From: Ramlibacter tataouinensis TTB310
Lineage (GTDB): Bacteria; Pseudomonadota; Gammaproteobacteria; Burkholderiales; Burkholderiaceae_C
DNA length: 64,000 nucleotides
Direction: 5' to 3'
NCBI RefSeq assembly: GCF_000215705.1
Contig: NC_015677.1
Coordinates: 2,492,001 to 2,556,000, forward strand
This document shows, in pieces, positions 1 through 9,538 of the stretch. Numbering within the stretch: the first letter of the stretch is position 1; every line of letters starts with the position of its first letter. Both the position numbers and the translations under genes were made by a program. The notes under the pieces were generated by a model that ran no database searches, was not told the origin of the DNA, and saw nothing but the letters and a program-made list of their open reading frames with translations.

Positions 1-1949
1 GGCGCGCCGGCGGACTCCAGCAGCGCCAGGTGGAAGGCGCCCAGCACCTCGTGCAGCCAGTTGCCGAAATCGCGCTTGTCCAGGTCGGCGTCGATCTCGG
101 CCGCCTCCTGCAGGCCCAGCTGGCGCAGGGCGAAGAACCGGTAGGGGCAGCGCCGCAGGTCCTCGTAGCCGCTGGCCGACAGGGTCTCCACCGTGAGTGT
201 CGCCGCGACCGGCCGGGGGCGGCTCACGGGCTGGGGCCGCAGCGAGCGGGGCTCGCGCGGGTCCCCGGGCGCCGGCACCGCGCCGGCCAGCCGCAGCTGC
301 TGCACCAGCGGGCTGGGCAGCACCGGTTCGCCGCTGTCGTCGCTGCGGCGCCAGAGCACGTCGCAATGCGGCGTGCGCAGCGCCTGCGCCCAGCCGGCGC
401 GCAGCGCCCGCTCCAGCGCGTCGCGCGCCGGCAGGCCCAGGGCCTCCCGCTGCGCCGCCGTCCAGGGGCCGGGCGGCTCCGGCGAGGGCGCCAGGCGCAG
501 CTCGTCGCATCCTGGCAGCACCAGCGCGGCGAAGGGCCGGGCCAGCAGCTGGTTGAACGGCAGGATCACCACCTGCTCCAGCGCCGGCACCTCGGGCACG
601 AAGCTCTCGGCTTCCAGCGCGTCGCTGGCCCAGGCCGTGAAGTCGGCCAGCGTCATCCGCCGCGCCGCCTGCGCGAGGCCCCAGCGCCCCTCGTCGCTGC
701 CGGCCAGGCCGAGCACCTCCAGCACCTGGACGCCGGCGGCGTCCGCTTCCAGCGCATCCCATTGGCGGGTGGCCTGCAGCAGCTCGCGCAGGGCCCGCTG
801 CCACTGCCTCAGCGGACGCGGCGCCTGCAGCCGCTCGCGCCAGGCATTGGCCTGCTCGATCAACCGGGCCCAGCCGGCGGGCTCGCCTTCGATGCGCCCG
901 GCGTGGACCGCGCCCCAGTCGCGCAGCCCGGTCCGGCGCACGCGGCGCTCCAGGGCGGACACCGTGGCGGGTGCGGCCGCCGGCAGATGCTTGAGCCAGT
1001 CCAGCACCTCGTCGCTGCTGGCGAGGAAGGCGCAGGCGCGCAGGCCGGCCATGACGGTGGCCGCGGCACGCGTGGTCGAGAGCTTCCAGCCGGTCTCGTC
1101 GCGGATGGCGATGCGCCTCGCACCCAGCATGGCGCGGATGCGGCGCGTCAGCTCCCGGTCCACCGCGGCCAGCGCCACCGGCACGCGGCCGGCCTGCAGG
1201 TGGCGCACCACGCAGGCCGCCGCCGCCTCGGCCTCGTGCGAGGGGTCGGCCGCCTCGTGCAGCACCACCTCGCCGGCCGGCCCGGGCGCATCCAGCGGCA
1301 GCACCACCGCCTTGTCGCCCAGCAGCCCGGCCAGCCCCTGCGCCAGCGGGTCGGCCTCCAGGCCCTGCAGCAGCACCAGCAGGTCCAGGCCGTCGGCGGC
1401 CTCGGCCCGCCACAAGGTGTCGCTGGCGTAGGACGAGGCGGCCGCCCATTCGACCGCGATGCGGGCCACGGCGGCCTCCAGCGCCAGCAGCGAGGACGCA
1501 TCGCCCAGGCCGCGCACGGCCGCTTCGCGCGCGCGGCCGGCCCACTCGGCCCGCCGCTGCGGCGCCACCGCGGCCGCCGCGGCGCCCAGCTGCCAGGCGG
1601 CCTCGACCAGCCGGCCGGCCAGCACGCCGGCGCGCGCGCCCAGCCCGGCCCGCTCCAGCCAGGCGCGGGCGGTGAGCAGGTCGCGCCCCATGTCGAAGGC
1701 TAGGTCCTCGTCGGCGGGCGCGAAGCCCAGTCGGGCGGCCCAGTTCATGGTGGTATCGAAACGCGGCGAGAAGCCGTCGGGCCGGCGCCGCGCCCACAAC
1801 CGGCGCGCCAGCGGCATCAGCTGCGCGTAGGGCACCAGCACGACCGTGCGCGACGCATGCGCGCCGCGGCGCGCCATCAGCTCCTCGATCTGGCTCAGCA
1901 ATCCGTCCCAGAGCCGCAGCGCGTGATGGGTTGTTGCTATCGCATCCAT
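1..1949 (-). CDS. AddB-like PD-(D/E)XK nuclease family protein, C-terminus beyond the window
   Basis: This frame is open without a stop from the ATG at 1949 to the left edge, giving 649 residues ([20 protein letters not shown]...). Near the window edge it reads [18 protein letters not shown] and then [16 protein letters not shown]. The CPYRFFA and GxxxHxxLxxFH segments are typical of the AddB/RecB-type nuclease domain, and the long N-terminal part resembles an inactivated helicase. The family usually works with a UvrD-like helicase subunit in processing double-strand ends; that partner would lie further left but is not visible. The gene diverges from trxA. The last roughly 150-200 residues, with most nuclease active-site residues, are missing only because the window ends. 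Confidence 0.85.
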   Translation of the reverse strand, partial: MDAIATTHHALRLWDGLLSQIEELMARRGAHASRTVVLVPYAQLMPLARRLWARRRPDGFSPRFDTTMNWAARLGFAPADEDLAFDMGRDLLTARAWLERAGLGARAGVLAGRLVEAAWQLGAAAAAVAPQRRAEWAGRAREAAVRGLGDASSLLALEAAVARIAVEWAAASSYASDTLWRAEAADGLDLLVLLQGLEADPLAQGLAGLLGDKAVVLPLDAPGPAGEVVLHEAADPSHEAEAAAACVVRHLQAGRVPVALAAVDRELTRRIRAMLGARRIAIRDETGWKLSTTRAAATVMAGLRACAFLASSDEVLDWLKHLPAAAPATVSALERRVRRTGLRDWGAVHAGRIEGEPAGWARLIEQANAWRERLQAPRPLRQWQRALRELLQATRQWDALEADAAGVQVLEVLGLAGSDEGRWGLAQAARRMTLADFTAWASDALEAESFVPEVPALEQVVILPFNQLLARPFAALVLPGCDELRLAPSPEPPGPWTAAQREALGLPARDALERALRAGWAQALRTPHCDVLWRRSDDSGEPVLPSPLVQQLRLAGAVPAPGDPREPRSLRPQPVSRPRPVAATLTVETLSASGYEDLRRCPYRFFALRQLGLQEAAEIDADLDKRDFGNWLHEVLGAFHLALLESAGA

Positions 1950-2051
1950 AGCATGCGGGGGCCCGGCCACTGCCTTGGGAGGGGCTTGGTTTCTGTCACA
2001 ATGACCGCCACTTTACCCCGTACCCCGAGGCCCCCTCGCAAAGGAAGACCC

Positions 2052-2387
2052 ATGGCCAGCGACCTGATCAAGCACGTTTCCGACAGCTCCTTCGAAGCCG
2101 ACGTCCTGCAGTCCGACAAGCCGGTGCTGGTGGACTACTGGGCCGAGTGGTGCGGTCCCTGCAAGATGATCGCGCCCATCCTCGACGAGGTGTCGGCCAG
2201 CTACCGCGACAAGCTGCAGGTCGCCAAGATGAACGTGGACGAGAACCGCGACATCCCCGCCAAGTTCGGCATCCGCGGCATCCCCACTTTGATGCTGTTC
2301 AAGGGCGGCCAGCTGGCCGCCACCAAGGTCGGCGCGATGAGCAAGGCGCAGCTCACCGCCTTCATCGACCAGCAGATCAGCACCTGA
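2052..2387 (+). CDS. trxA: thioredoxin 1
   Basis: Small cytosolic protein-disulfide reductase of 111 residues, the usual thioredoxin length. It carries the WCGPCK redox motif (Cys34 and Cys37) after the VLVDYWAE strand, and the cis-proline of the RGIPTL loop at about residue 78. The ATG at 2052 follows an AAGGAAG ribosome-binding site and the protein begins [11 protein letters not shown], as betaproteobacterial thioredoxins do. The frame is open upstream, but that extension is not family-like. It lies directly upstream of rho, with a hairpin between them. It could also supply electrons to the thioredoxin-type ArsC encoded in this window. Confidence 0.97.
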   Translation: MASDLIKHVSDSSFEADVLQSDKPVLVDYWAEWCGPCKMIAPILDEVSASYRDKLQVAKMNVDENRDIPAKFGIRGIPTLMLFKGGQLAATKVGAMSKAQLTAFIDQQIST

Positions 2388-2394
2388 GGAGAAA

Positions 2395-2414
2395 ACAAGG
2401 CCTGGCGGCCTTGT
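2395..2414 (+). terminator. hairpin after trxA
   Basis: ACAAGGCC-tggc-GGCCTTGT is a perfect 8-bp stem with a four-base loop, eight bases after the trxA stop. There is no long T-run, so termination may be partial. The rho promoter follows immediately. Confidence 0.6.
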
Positions 2415-2423
2415 ACTTGTCCC

Positions 2424-2429
2424 TATAAT
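2424..2429 (+). promoter_or_regulatory. -10 box of the probable rho promoter
   Basis: A perfect TATAAT stands in the trxA-rho gap about 135 bases before the rho ATG. No clear -35 is visible (cTGGCG about 16 bases upstream is the nearest). The long leader fits the transcriptional autoregulation known for rho, but no specific leader element could be identified. Confidence 0.5.
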
Positions 2430-2564
2430 CCCCCCACTCATCGGTCGCCAGCGCGGCGGCCGCATCGAGCCCCTCCGGTTCCCGAGGCCCCTCGCCTCCC
2501 GTCGGAACCTCTCCCAAGGTCCCCAACAAGAACTCCGCAAGGGGTGCATCCCGAGCTCAAAGCC

Positions 2565-3830
2565 ATGCACTTAAACGAACTCAAGGCGCTGCACGTTTCA
2601 GAAGTCCTCAAGCAGGCCGAAGAGCTTGAGATCGAGAACACCGGCCGCATGCGCAAGCAGGAGCTGATGTTCGCCATCATCAAGAAGCGCGCCCGCGCGG
2701 GCGAACAGGTGTTCGCCGACGGGGTGCTCGAGATCCTGCCGGACGGCTTCGGCTTCCTGCGCAGCCCGGACACCAGCTTCACCGCCAGCACCGACGACAT
2801 CTACATCTCGCCCAGCCAGGTGCGGCGCTTCAACCTGCACACCGGCGACATGATCGAGGGCGAGGTCAGGACGCCCAAGGACGGCGAGCGCTACTTCGCG
2901 CTGACCAAGCTGGACATGGTCAACGGCGGGCCGCCCGAGCAGAACAAGCACAAGGTGATGTTCGAGAACCTCACCCCGCTGTTCCCCAAGGAGCAGATGA
3001 AGCTCGAGCGCGACAACTTCAAAGGCGACGAGAACATCACCGCCCGCGTGATCGACATCATCGCGCCCATCGGCAAGGGCCAGCGCGCGCTGCTGGTGGC
3101 GCCACCCAAGAGCGGCAAGACGGTGATGATGCAGCACATCGCCCACGCCATTGCCGCCAACTACCCCGACAGCCACATGATGGTGCTGCTGGTCGACGAG
3201 CGGCCCGAGGAAGTGACCGAGATGCAGCGCTCGGTCAAGGCCGAGGTGATCGCCTCCACCTTCGACGAGCCCGCGGCGCGCCACGTGCACGTGGCCGAGA
3301 TGGTGATCGAGCGGGCCAAGCGCCTGGTCGAGCTGAAGAAGGACGTGGTGATCCTGCTGGACTCCATCACCCGCCTGGCCCGCGCCTACAACAACGTGGT
3401 CCCCTCCTCCGGCAAGGTGCTGACCGGCGGCGTGGACGCCAACGCGCTGCAGCGGCCCAAGCGCTTCCTGGGCGCGGCGCGCAACGTCGAGGAAGGCGGC
3501 TCGCTGACCATCATCGCCACCGCGCTGGTCGACACCGGCTCCCGCATGGACGAGGTGATCTTCGAGGAGTTCAAGGGCACCGGCAACTGCGAGATCCACC
3601 TGGACCGCCGCCTCTACGAGAAGCGCGTGTTCCCCTCGATCCAGCTCAACCGCTCCGGCACGCGCCGCGAGGAGCTGCTGCTGGCGCCCGAGATCCTGCA
3701 GAAGACGCGCATCCTGCGCCAGTTCATGTACAACATGGACGAGATCGAGGCCATGGAGATGGTGCTCAAGTCCATGAAGGCGACCAAGACCAACGTCGAG
3801 TTCTTCGACATGATGCGGCGCGGGGGATAG
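2565..3830 (+). CDS. rho: transcription termination factor Rho
   Basis: Hexameric RNA-dependent ATPase that ends transcription; 421 residues, close to E. coli Rho (419). The N-terminal Rho domain ([20 protein letters not shown]) is followed by the cold-shock-like RNA-binding fold (DGFGFLRSP, about 60-68). The P-loop APPKSGKT is at about 179-186, the Walker B segment is [13 protein letters not shown], and the R-loop region is [11 protein letters not shown]. The start is the ATG at 2565, where the family's MHLNELK begins. An upstream in-frame GTG at 2544 would add seven residues not usual in the family. It faces dps across a shared hairpin. Confidence 0.98.
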   Translation: MHLNELKALHVSEVLKQAEELEIENTGRMRKQELMFAIIKKRARAGEQVFADGVLEILPDGFGFLRSPDTSFTASTDDIYISPSQVRRFNLHTGDMIEGEVRTPKDGERYFALTKLDMVNGGPPEQNKHKVMFENLTPLFPKEQMKLERDNFKGDENITARVIDIIAPIGKGQRALLVAPPKSGKTVMMQHIAHAIAANYPDSHMMVLLVDERPEEVTEMQRSVKAEVIASTFDEPAARHVHVAEMVIERAKRLVELKKDVVILLDSITRLARAYNNVVPSSGKVLTGGVDANALQRPKRFLGAARNVEEGGSLTIIATALVDTGSRMDEVIFEEFKGTGNCEIHLDRRLYEKRVFPSIQLNRSGTRREELLLAPEILQKTRILRQFMYNMDEIEAMEMVLKSMKATKTNVEFFDMMRRGG

Positions 3831-3885
3831 ACCGCTCCGCTCCAACAGGAAACAAGGCCAGAACGCCCTTCGGGCGGAGGCGAAA

Positions 3886-3911
3886 ACAAGGCCCGCAATT
3901 GCGGGCCTTGT
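3886..3911. terminator. bidirectional terminator between rho and dps
   Basis: ACAAGGCCCGC-aatt-GCGGGCCTTGT is a perfect 11-bp inverted repeat. It lies between the convergent ends of rho (stop 3830) and the Dps gene (stop at 3927). With A-rich sequence to the left and T-containing sequence to the right, it can serve both strands. Confidence 0.8.
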
Positions 3912-3926
3912 CCTTCGAGGTGATGT

Positions 3927-4562
3927 TTAGGCCGTCACTGGCGAGGCCGCCACCAGGTGCTCCGTCAGGAACCACACCTGCAGCTCGTTGGTGCGCAGCA
4001 CGTTGCTCACCAGCACGTCGTTGCTGCCGGAGTCCTTCCACTCCTCCACCTTCTCGGCGGCCTCGCGGGCGAACACGATGATCTGCTCGTGCGCCTCGGC
4101 CAGGCGGCGGATCTGCACGGCGGCGGGCTCGCGGCCGGGGGGCGGGCGCTTGACGCGGGTCTTCTCGGCGATGTCGTGGGCCATGGCCAGCGCGATGCCG
4201 CCCAGCAGCTGGATGCGCTCGGCGACGATGTCCACCAGCTCGGCCTGCTGCTCGTAGTGCGTGTCGAACAGCTCGTGCAGCTGGTTGAAGGTCGGGCCCA
4301 CCACCTGCCAGTGGTGCTTCTTGTACAAGTCGCGCAGGGTCATGGTGTCGACCAGCACCTGGTTCAGCAGCTCCACGCTGCGGCGGCAGGCGTCCTCGGA
4401 CAGGCCGTTGGGCATGCGCACGATCTCGCCCAGCTTCTGCGTCTCGTGGCCGGGCTGGTTCATGTTGGGCACCACCGCCGTCTGGTCGGCGTTGACCAGG
4501 GTGGTTTCGGTAGGCTCGGCGGTCGCGGTGGGGGTGTTCGGGATTTGTTTTTCCTTGGCCAT
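3927..4562 (-). CDS. dps: Dps-family DNA-binding ferritin-like protein
   Basis: Mini-ferritin that oxidises and stores iron and shields DNA in starvation and oxidative stress; 211 residues. The intersubunit ferroxidase ligands are all present at the spacing of E. coli Dps (His51, His63, Asp67, Asp78, Glu82): here His84, His96, Asp100, Asp111 and Glu115, in LYKKHHWQVVGPTF and LHELFDTHYEQQAELVDIVAER. The N-terminal 45 residues are longer than in E. coli and poorly charged, with only Lys3 and Lys5 near the start, so DNA binding may be weaker. The start is the ATG at 4562 (MAKEKQIPNT). It is monocistronic and convergent with rho. Confidence 0.93.
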   Translation of the reverse strand: MAKEKQIPNTPTATAEPTETTLVNADQTAVVPNMNQPGHETQKLGEIVRMPNGLSEDACRRSVELLNQVLVDTMTLRDLYKKHHWQVVGPTFNQLHELFDTHYEQQAELVDIVAERIQLLGGIALAMAHDIAEKTRVKRPPPGREPAAVQIRRLAEAHEQIIVFAREAAEKVEEWKDSGSNDVLVSNVLRTNELQVWFLTEHLVAASPVTA

Positions 4563-4811
4563 GGGATGCTCCGAGTGGGGGAAGAAGACCGGCGCGGCGG
4601 GCAACCACGGAGGGTGCGGCACGGGCCGGGCGAACCGGCATTGTGGGCAGCGCCGGCGCCCTGCACGGCCGCGTCGACACCCTGAACGGCTGTAGGACAA
4701 GGCCGCTGCCCTCCCGATGTACAATCTTGGGCTTTCCTGCGGTAAGTAGCCCGGGGCGCCCCTCCCAGGCGCCGCGCCCGGACCGGCTGCCGCTCCACCC
4801 CAGAGGAACCC

Positions 4812-5069
4812 ATGAAACAAGGCATCCACCCCAACTACCGCGAAGTGCTCTTCGTGGACCTGTCCAACGGTTTCAAGTTCGTCACCCGCTCCTGCGTGGC
4901 CACCCGCGAGATGGGCAAGACCGACGACGGCCGCGAGCTGCCGCTGTTCAAGCTGGACACCTCCAGCGAGTCGCACCCGTTCTACACCGGCACCCAGAAG
5001 TCGGTGGACAACATGGGCGGCCGCGTCGAGAAGTTCCGCAACCGCTTCGGCAAGACCGCCGCCAAGTAA
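4812..5069 (+). CDS. rpmE2: 50S ribosomal protein L31 type B
   Basis: Large-subunit ribosomal protein of 85 residues ([21 protein letters not shown]). It matches the type B form: it lacks the zinc-binding Cys residues of zinc-type L31, having a single Cys in TRSCVATRE, and ends with [10 protein letters not shown]. In many bacteria this form replaces zinc L31 when zinc is scarce; if it is the only copy, it is simply the housekeeping L31. It is preceded by an AGAGGAA ribosome-binding site and closed by a strong terminator. Confidence 0.97.
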   Translation: MKQGIHPNYREVLFVDLSNGFKFVTRSCVATREMGKTDDGRELPLFKLDTSSESHPFYTGTQKSVDNMGGRVEKFRNRFGKTAAK

Positions 5070-5100
5070 GGCGCCGCGCAAGCGCACCGCTTCGAGGAAG

Positions 5101-5131
5101 AAGGCAGCCGGGCGACCGTGCTGCCTTTTTT
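5101..5131 (+). terminator. Rho-independent terminator of rpmE2
   Basis: GGCAGC (5103-5108) pairs with GCTGCC (5120-5125) and is followed by six T residues. It lies 30 bases after the L31 stop, a standard intrinsic terminator. Confidence 0.85.
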
Positions 5132-5153
5132 GTTGGGCGGACAATCAGCCCGC

Positions 5154-6830
5154 GTGAACTCGCCCACCCCCGCCATCGTTGCCCAGAGCGCCGTGCGCCG
5201 CCTGCCCCGGCTGGCGCTGCTGCTGTTCTGCGCCGCCTACGTGATCCCGGGCTTCGTCTTCCGCGAGCCCTGGAAGAGCGCGGATATGACGGCCTTCGGC
5301 TACATGTTCGAGCTGGCCCGCGGCGGCGCGGACTGGCTCTCGCCCACGCTGCTGGGCCAACCCCCGGACTTCAACGCGCTGCTGCCCTACTGGCTGGGCG
5401 CCTGGGCCATCAACTGGGCGCCGGCCTGGCTGCCGGCCGACCTGGCGGTGCGCGTGGTCTACGCCGGCCTGCTGGTGCTGACGCTGCTGGCCACCTGGTA
5501 CGCCGTGTACCACCTGGCGCGCGGGCCCGGCGCCCAGCCCGTGCCCTTCGCCTTCGGCGGCGAGGCCCACCCCACCGATTACGCCCGGGCCATCGCCGAC
5601 GGCGCACTGCTGGGGCTGGTCGCCTCGCTCGGCCTGGCCCAGCTGTCGCACGAGACCACGCCGGCCCTGGCCCAGCTGGGCTTCACCGCGCTCACCTTCT
5701 ATGGCCTGGCTGCGGCGCCGTACCATCGCTGGCTGCCGGGCCTCTCCCTGGCGACGGGCTTGGCGGGCCTGGCGCTCAGCGGCGCACCGACGCTGGCCCT
5801 GGCCTTCGCGGTGGGCGGCGCGGCGGTGCTGGTGCTGGACCCGCCGGCCGATGCCCCGTCGTCCGAGCGCTCCTGGGGCTGGACCGTCGCGCTGCTGGCC
5901 ATGGTGCTGGGCGTGGCCCTGCTGGCGCGTGAACTCGAGCTGTGGCACTGGCGGCTGGAGAGCTCGCGCGACTGGCGCAGCATCGGCCGGCTCCTGTTGT
6001 GGTTCACCTGGCCCACCTGGCCCTTGGCGCTGTGGACCGTGTGGCGCTGGCGGCGGCGGCTGGCCGACCGCCATGTCGCCCTGCCCCTGTGGTTCGCGCT
6101 GGTGTCGCTGGCCAGCACGCTGTCCACCACCAACGCCGACCGCTCCCTGCTGCTGGGCCTGCCGGCGCTGGCCGCGCTGGCCGCGTTCGCCCTGCCGACG
6201 CTCAAGCGCGGCGTCGCGGCGCTGATCGACTGGTTCACCCTGCTGTTCTTCAGCAGCTGCGCGATCGTGATCTGGGTGGTGTGGATCTCGCTGCAGACCG
6301 GTTTCCCGGCCAAGCCCGCCTCCAACGTCTACAAGCTGGCCCCGGGTTTCGAGCCGAGCTTTTCGCTGGGGGCCCTGCTGCTGGCGCTGGGCGGCACCGT
6401 GGCCTGGGCCTGGCTGGTGCGCTGGCGCACCCGGCGCCACCAGCAGCCGATCTGGAGGAGCCTGGTGCTGCCGGCCGGCGGCGCCGCGCTGTGCTGGCTG
6501 CTGATGATGACGCTGTGGCTGCCGGTGCTGGACTACGCGCGCAGCTACACCCCGGTGGTGCGCGGGCTGACGCAGGCCATGGGCCCGCACCCCGGCTGTG
6601 TCGAGGTGTTCGGGCTGACCCGCGGCCAGGCCGCGGCGCTGCGCTACCACGCCGGTCTGGACCTGCACAGCGCGGGCACGCGGCCGCAGTGCGGCTGGCT
6701 GGTGGTGGCGCCCGGCGTCGAGGCCTCCGCCGCGGTCGCCATGCAGATGAAGCAGTGGAAGCCGGTGGCCAAGGTGCGCCGCCCGACCGACGCCAACGAC
6801 AACCTGCTGCTCTACCGGAAAGCGCCCTGA
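5154..6830 (+). CDS. polytopic membrane protein, glycosyltransferase-family-39-like
   Basis: 558-residue inner-membrane protein with about 11-13 hydrophobic segments and the early motif FREPWKSADMTAFGYMFELARG. A short acidic loop (Glu or Asp after the first membrane helix) and the overall layout recall ArnT/PMT-type lipid-linked sugar transferases, but no catalytic motif is secure and the substrate is unknown. The GTG at 5154 is preferred: the earlier in-frame GTG at 5118 lies inside the rpmE2 terminator. Its stop is two bases before the start of the MATE gene, so the two are probably co-transcribed. Confidence 0.75.
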   Translation: MNSPTPAIVAQSAVRRLPRLALLLFCAAYVIPGFVFREPWKSADMTAFGYMFELARGGADWLSPTLLGQPPDFNALLPYWLGAWAINWAPAWLPADLAVRVVYAGLLVLTLLATWYAVYHLARGPGAQPVPFAFGGEAHPTDYARAIADGALLGLVASLGLAQLSHETTPALAQLGFTALTFYGLAAAPYHRWLPGLSLATGLAGLALSGAPTLALAFAVGGAAVLVLDPPADAPSSERSWGWTVALLAMVLGVALLARELELWHWRLESSRDWRSIGRLLLWFTWPTWPLALWTVWRWRRRLADRHVALPLWFALVSLASTLSTTNADRSLLLGLPALAALAAFALPTLKRGVAALIDWFTLLFFSSCAIVIWVVWISLQTGFPAKPASNVYKLAPGFEPSFSLGALLLALGGTVAWAWLVRWRTRRHQQPIWRSLVLPAGGAALCWLLMMTLWLPVLDYARSYTPVVRGLTQAMGPHPGCVEVFGLTRGQAAALRYHAGLDLHSAGTRPQCGWLVVAPGVEASAAVAMQMKQWKPVAKVRRPTDANDNLLLYRKAP

Positions 6831-6832
6831 GC

Positions 6833-8209
6833 ATGGAAGTCCCCGAGCCCGGGCGCCGCGCCGCGCCCGAGCTGCGCGTCATCGCGCAGCATGCCGGCAC
6901 GGTGTTCGTCGGCCAGGTGGCGGTGATGGCCTTCGGCGTCACCGACACGCTGGTGGCCGGGCGCTTCTCCAGCGAGGCGCTGGCGGCGCTGTCGGTCGGA
7001 TCGGCGGTGTACATCAGCGTCTTCGTGGCGCTGATGGGCGTGATCCAGGCCCAGCTGCCGGTGTGGGCGGAGCTGCGCGGCGCCGGCCGCCAGGCGGAGG
7101 TCGGCCGCTCGGTGCGGCAGGCGCTGTACCTGGCCGCGGTCGCCATGGCGCTGGGGGTACTGGCGCTGACCTCACCGGCCGCGCTGCTGCGGGTGGTGGA
7201 GGTGCCGCCGGCGCTCCAGGGCGAGGTCCGGCGCTACCTGGCGATCCTGGCCGCCGCGCTGCCGCCGGCCCTGCTGTTCCGCATGTACTCCACCCTGAAC
7301 CAGAGCCTGGGCAAGCCGCTGCTGGTGACCTGGCTGCAGATCGGCTCGCTGGGCGTGAAGGTGCCGCTGTCGGTCTGGCTGGTGTTCGGCGGCCTGGGCC
7401 TGCCGCCGCTGGGGCTGGCCGGCTGCGCCTGGGCCACGCTGGTGGTCAACTACCTGATGCTGGCCCTGGCCGTGTGGATGCTGCGGCACCAGCCCATGTA
7501 CCGGCCCTACCGCATCTGGCAGCCGGTCGAGCGGCCGGACTGGCGCGCCATCCGCGGCTTCGCGCGCCTGGGCATCCCCACGGGGCTGGCCATCATGGTG
7601 GAGGTGACCTCGTTCACGCTGATGGCCTTGTTCATCGCCCGCATGGGCACGGTGGCTTCGGCCAGCCACCAGATCGCGGCCAGCCTGACGGCCCTGCTGT
7701 ACATGATGCCCTTGTCCCTGGGCATCGCCGCCAGCGCGCGGGTGAGCTTCTGGCTGGGCGCCGGCGAGGCCCGGCGGGCGCGCCAGGCGCTGCGCCTGGG
7801 CTTCGGGCTGGCCCTGGGCCTGGCGGCGCTCAGCGCCACCGCCGTGGCGCTGGCGCAGCAGCCCCTGGCCCGCCTGTACGCCGGCCCCAACCCGCCGGTG
7901 GTGGCGCTGGCCGCCGGCCTGCTGCTGTGGGTGGCGGCCTACCACGCGGCCGACGCGGTGCAGGCAGTGAGCGTGTTCATCCTGCGCAGCTACGGCGTGG
8001 CCGTGTCGCCGCTGGTGGTGTACTGCCTGCTGCTGTGGGGCGTGGGCCTGGGCGGCGGCTACCTGCTGGCCTACCGCGGCCTGGGCCCGCTGCGGCCCTG
8101 GGCCTCGCCGGCGGCGTTCTGGGCGGCGGGCGCCACGGCCCTGGCCCTCACCGCGCTGGCCTTTACCGGCCTGCTGTGGCGGGCCGTGCGGTCTCGGCCG
8201 GGGGCCTGA
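6833..8209 (+). CDS. MATE-family multidrug efflux transporter
   Basis: 458-residue inner-membrane Na+/H+-coupled exporter with about 12 hydrophobic helices in two repeats. The first helix region VFVGQVAVMAFGVTDTLVAGRFSSEALAALSVG is typical of MatE domains, and the second half begins around GIPTGLAIMVEVTSFTLMALFIARMG. ATG at 6833, three bases after the preceding stop, indicates translational coupling. Its last 47 bases overlap the convergent 3' end of phoR. The substrate cannot be predicted. Confidence 0.92.
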   Translation: MEVPEPGRRAAPELRVIAQHAGTVFVGQVAVMAFGVTDTLVAGRFSSEALAALSVGSAVYISVFVALMGVIQAQLPVWAELRGAGRQAEVGRSVRQALYLAAVAMALGVLALTSPAALLRVVEVPPALQGEVRRYLAILAAALPPALLFRMYSTLNQSLGKPLLVTWLQIGSLGVKVPLSVWLVFGGLGLPPLGLAGCAWATLVVNYLMLALAVWMLRHQPMYRPYRIWQPVERPDWRAIRGFARLGIPTGLAIMVEVTSFTLMALFIARMGTVASASHQIAASLTALLYMMPLSLGIAASARVSFWLGAGEARRARQALRLGFGLALGLAALSATAVALAQQPLARLYAGPNPPVVALAAGLLLWVAAYHAADAVQAVSVFILRSYGVAVSPLVVYCLLLWGVGLGGGYLLAYRGLGPLRPWASPAAFWAAGATALALTALAFTGLLWRAVRSRPGA

Positions 8210-9515
8210 CCGCCGGGCGCAGGCGGCTGGCGGGCAGCTGGATGGCGAAGGTCGAGCCGGCGCCCGGCGCGCTGGCTATGCGCAGCTCGCCGCCGTGGCG
8301 CTGCACCACGTGCTTGACGATGGCCAGCCCCAGGCCGGTGCCGCCGGTCTCGCGCGAGCGGCTGCGGTCCACCCGGTAGAAGCGCTCCGTGAGCCGCGGG
8401 ATGTGCTCGGGCGCGACGCCAGGGCCGGTGTCGCGCACCGCGAACTCGGCGCCGCCGTCCGCCAGCAGGCGCCACTGCACGTGGATGGCGCCGCCGGCGG
8501 GCGTGTAGCGCACGGCATTGCTCACCAGGTTGGACATGGCGCTGAGCAGCTCGGCCTGCGCACCCGCCACCTCCACCTCGGGCGCCGGGTCGAAGCGCAG
8601 CTCGTGCGACTTGCCCAGGACCTGGGCCAGCGCCCGCCCCTCCTGCTCGCACTGCGCCGTCAGTGCACCCACGGGCGTCCACTCGCCGGCGCCCGGCGCC
8701 GGACTGCCTTCCAGCCGCGACAGCGTCAGCAGGTCGTTCACCAGGGTCTGCATGCGGGCCCCCTGCTGCCCCATCAGGCCGAGGTAGCGGGTCCTGTCGG
8801 CCTGCTCCAGCGGCAGGGTCTGCAGCGTCTCGATGAAGCCGGTCAGCACCGTCAACGGCGTGCGGATCTCGTGCGAGACATTGGCCACGAAGTCGCGCCG
8901 CATGGCCTCGGCCTGCTCCACCGCGGTGACGTCGCGGGACAGCAGCAGCTTGCGGCCCTGCCCGTAGGGATGCAGCTGCACCGACACCCGGGCCGGGCGC
9001 CCCGCCGTGCCGCTGCGCGCCGGGATCACGATCTCGTGCCGGTAGTCGCCGCCGGCGTAATAGGCGACGAACGAGGGCTCGCGCACCAGGTTGCCCACCA
9101 GCTGCATCAGGTCGCGCTGGGCGTCGATGCCGAAATGGCTGGCGGCGGTCTGGTTGCACCATTCGATGCGCCCCGCCGCGTCGAGCAGCACCACGCCGTT
9201 GGGGGAGGCCTGGATCGCCGCCAGGATGTCCTGCAAACGCTGCTGCGCGTCCTGGGCCTGCTGCTCGCGCGAGCGCAGCGCGCGGCGCGCGCGGTCGGCG
9301 ACCTCGCCCCACAGGCCGTGCAGGGTGGGCGCCTGCCCGGCGTCGAGATGTCGCAGCCAGCGCAGCACGCGCTCGCCGCGCGCCAGGTCGAGGACGAGCC
9401 AGGCCAGGCCGCCGGCGGCGACGCCGGCCGCGGCGCCGCCAGCGCGCGCCAGCCACCAGCCCAGCACGCCAGCCGCCAGCTGGCACAGCAGGAAGCTCGT
9501 GAGGCGCCAGGCCAT
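8163..9515 (-). CDS. phoR: phosphate-regulon sensor histidine kinase PhoR
   Basis: 450-residue membrane sensor kinase. Two N-terminal hydrophobic helices (about 5-47) precede a PAS domain (IQASPNGVVLLDAAGRIEWCN). The DHp H-box FVANVSHEIRTPLTVL has the phospho-accepting His215, and the ATPase domain carries the N box (NLVSNAVRYTPAGG), G1 (DTGPGVAPEH) and GTGLGLAIVKH. It lies 23 bases downstream of phoB in the order phoU-phoB-phoR, so it is the kinase for PhoB, restrained by the Pst-PhoU complex when phosphate is plentiful. ATG at 9515. Its 3' end overlaps the MATE gene tail to tail. Confidence 0.96.
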   Translation of the reverse strand: MAWRLTSFLLCQLAAGVLGWWLARAGGAAAGVAAGGLAWLVLDLARGERVLRWLRHLDAGQAPTLHGLWGEVADRARRALRSREQQAQDAQQRLQDILAAIQASPNGVVLLDAAGRIEWCNQTAASHFGIDAQRDLMQLVGNLVREPSFVAYYAGGDYRHEIVIPARSGTAGRPARVSVQLHPYGQGRKLLLSRDVTAVEQAEAMRRDFVANVSHEIRTPLTVLTGFIETLQTLPLEQADRTRYLGLMGQQGARMQTLVNDLLTLSRLEGSPAPGAGEWTPVGALTAQCEQEGRALAQVLGKSHELRFDPAPEVEVAGAQAELLSAMSNLVSNAVRYTPAGGAIHVQWRLLADGGAEFAVRDTGPGVAPEHIPRLTERFYRVDRSRSRETGGTGLGLAIVKHVVQRHGGELRIASAPGAGSTFAIQLPASRLRPAVRPPAETARPATAGR

Positions 9516-9538
9516 GGCCGGTGTGCGGGACGGCTGCG

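Noticed and set aside
30..1703. Long open frame on the plus strand opposite the AddB-like nuclease
   Set aside because: Arg/Gln/Gly/Ala-rich low-complexity product with no domain, typical antisense shadow in GC-rich DNA. The minus frame has clear nuclease motifs.
2544..2564. GTG start for rho seven codons upstream
   Set aside because: The family N-terminus MHLNELK begins at the ATG 2565; the extension is not expected.
2598..3845. 415-codon frame opposite rho
   Set aside because: Mirror of a perfectly conserved rho gene; His/Leu-rich product without any family resemblance.
5118..5153. Earlier GTG start for the large membrane protein
   Set aside because: It lies inside the rpmE2 terminator stem, so it could not be in a usual transcript; GTG 5154 is preferred.
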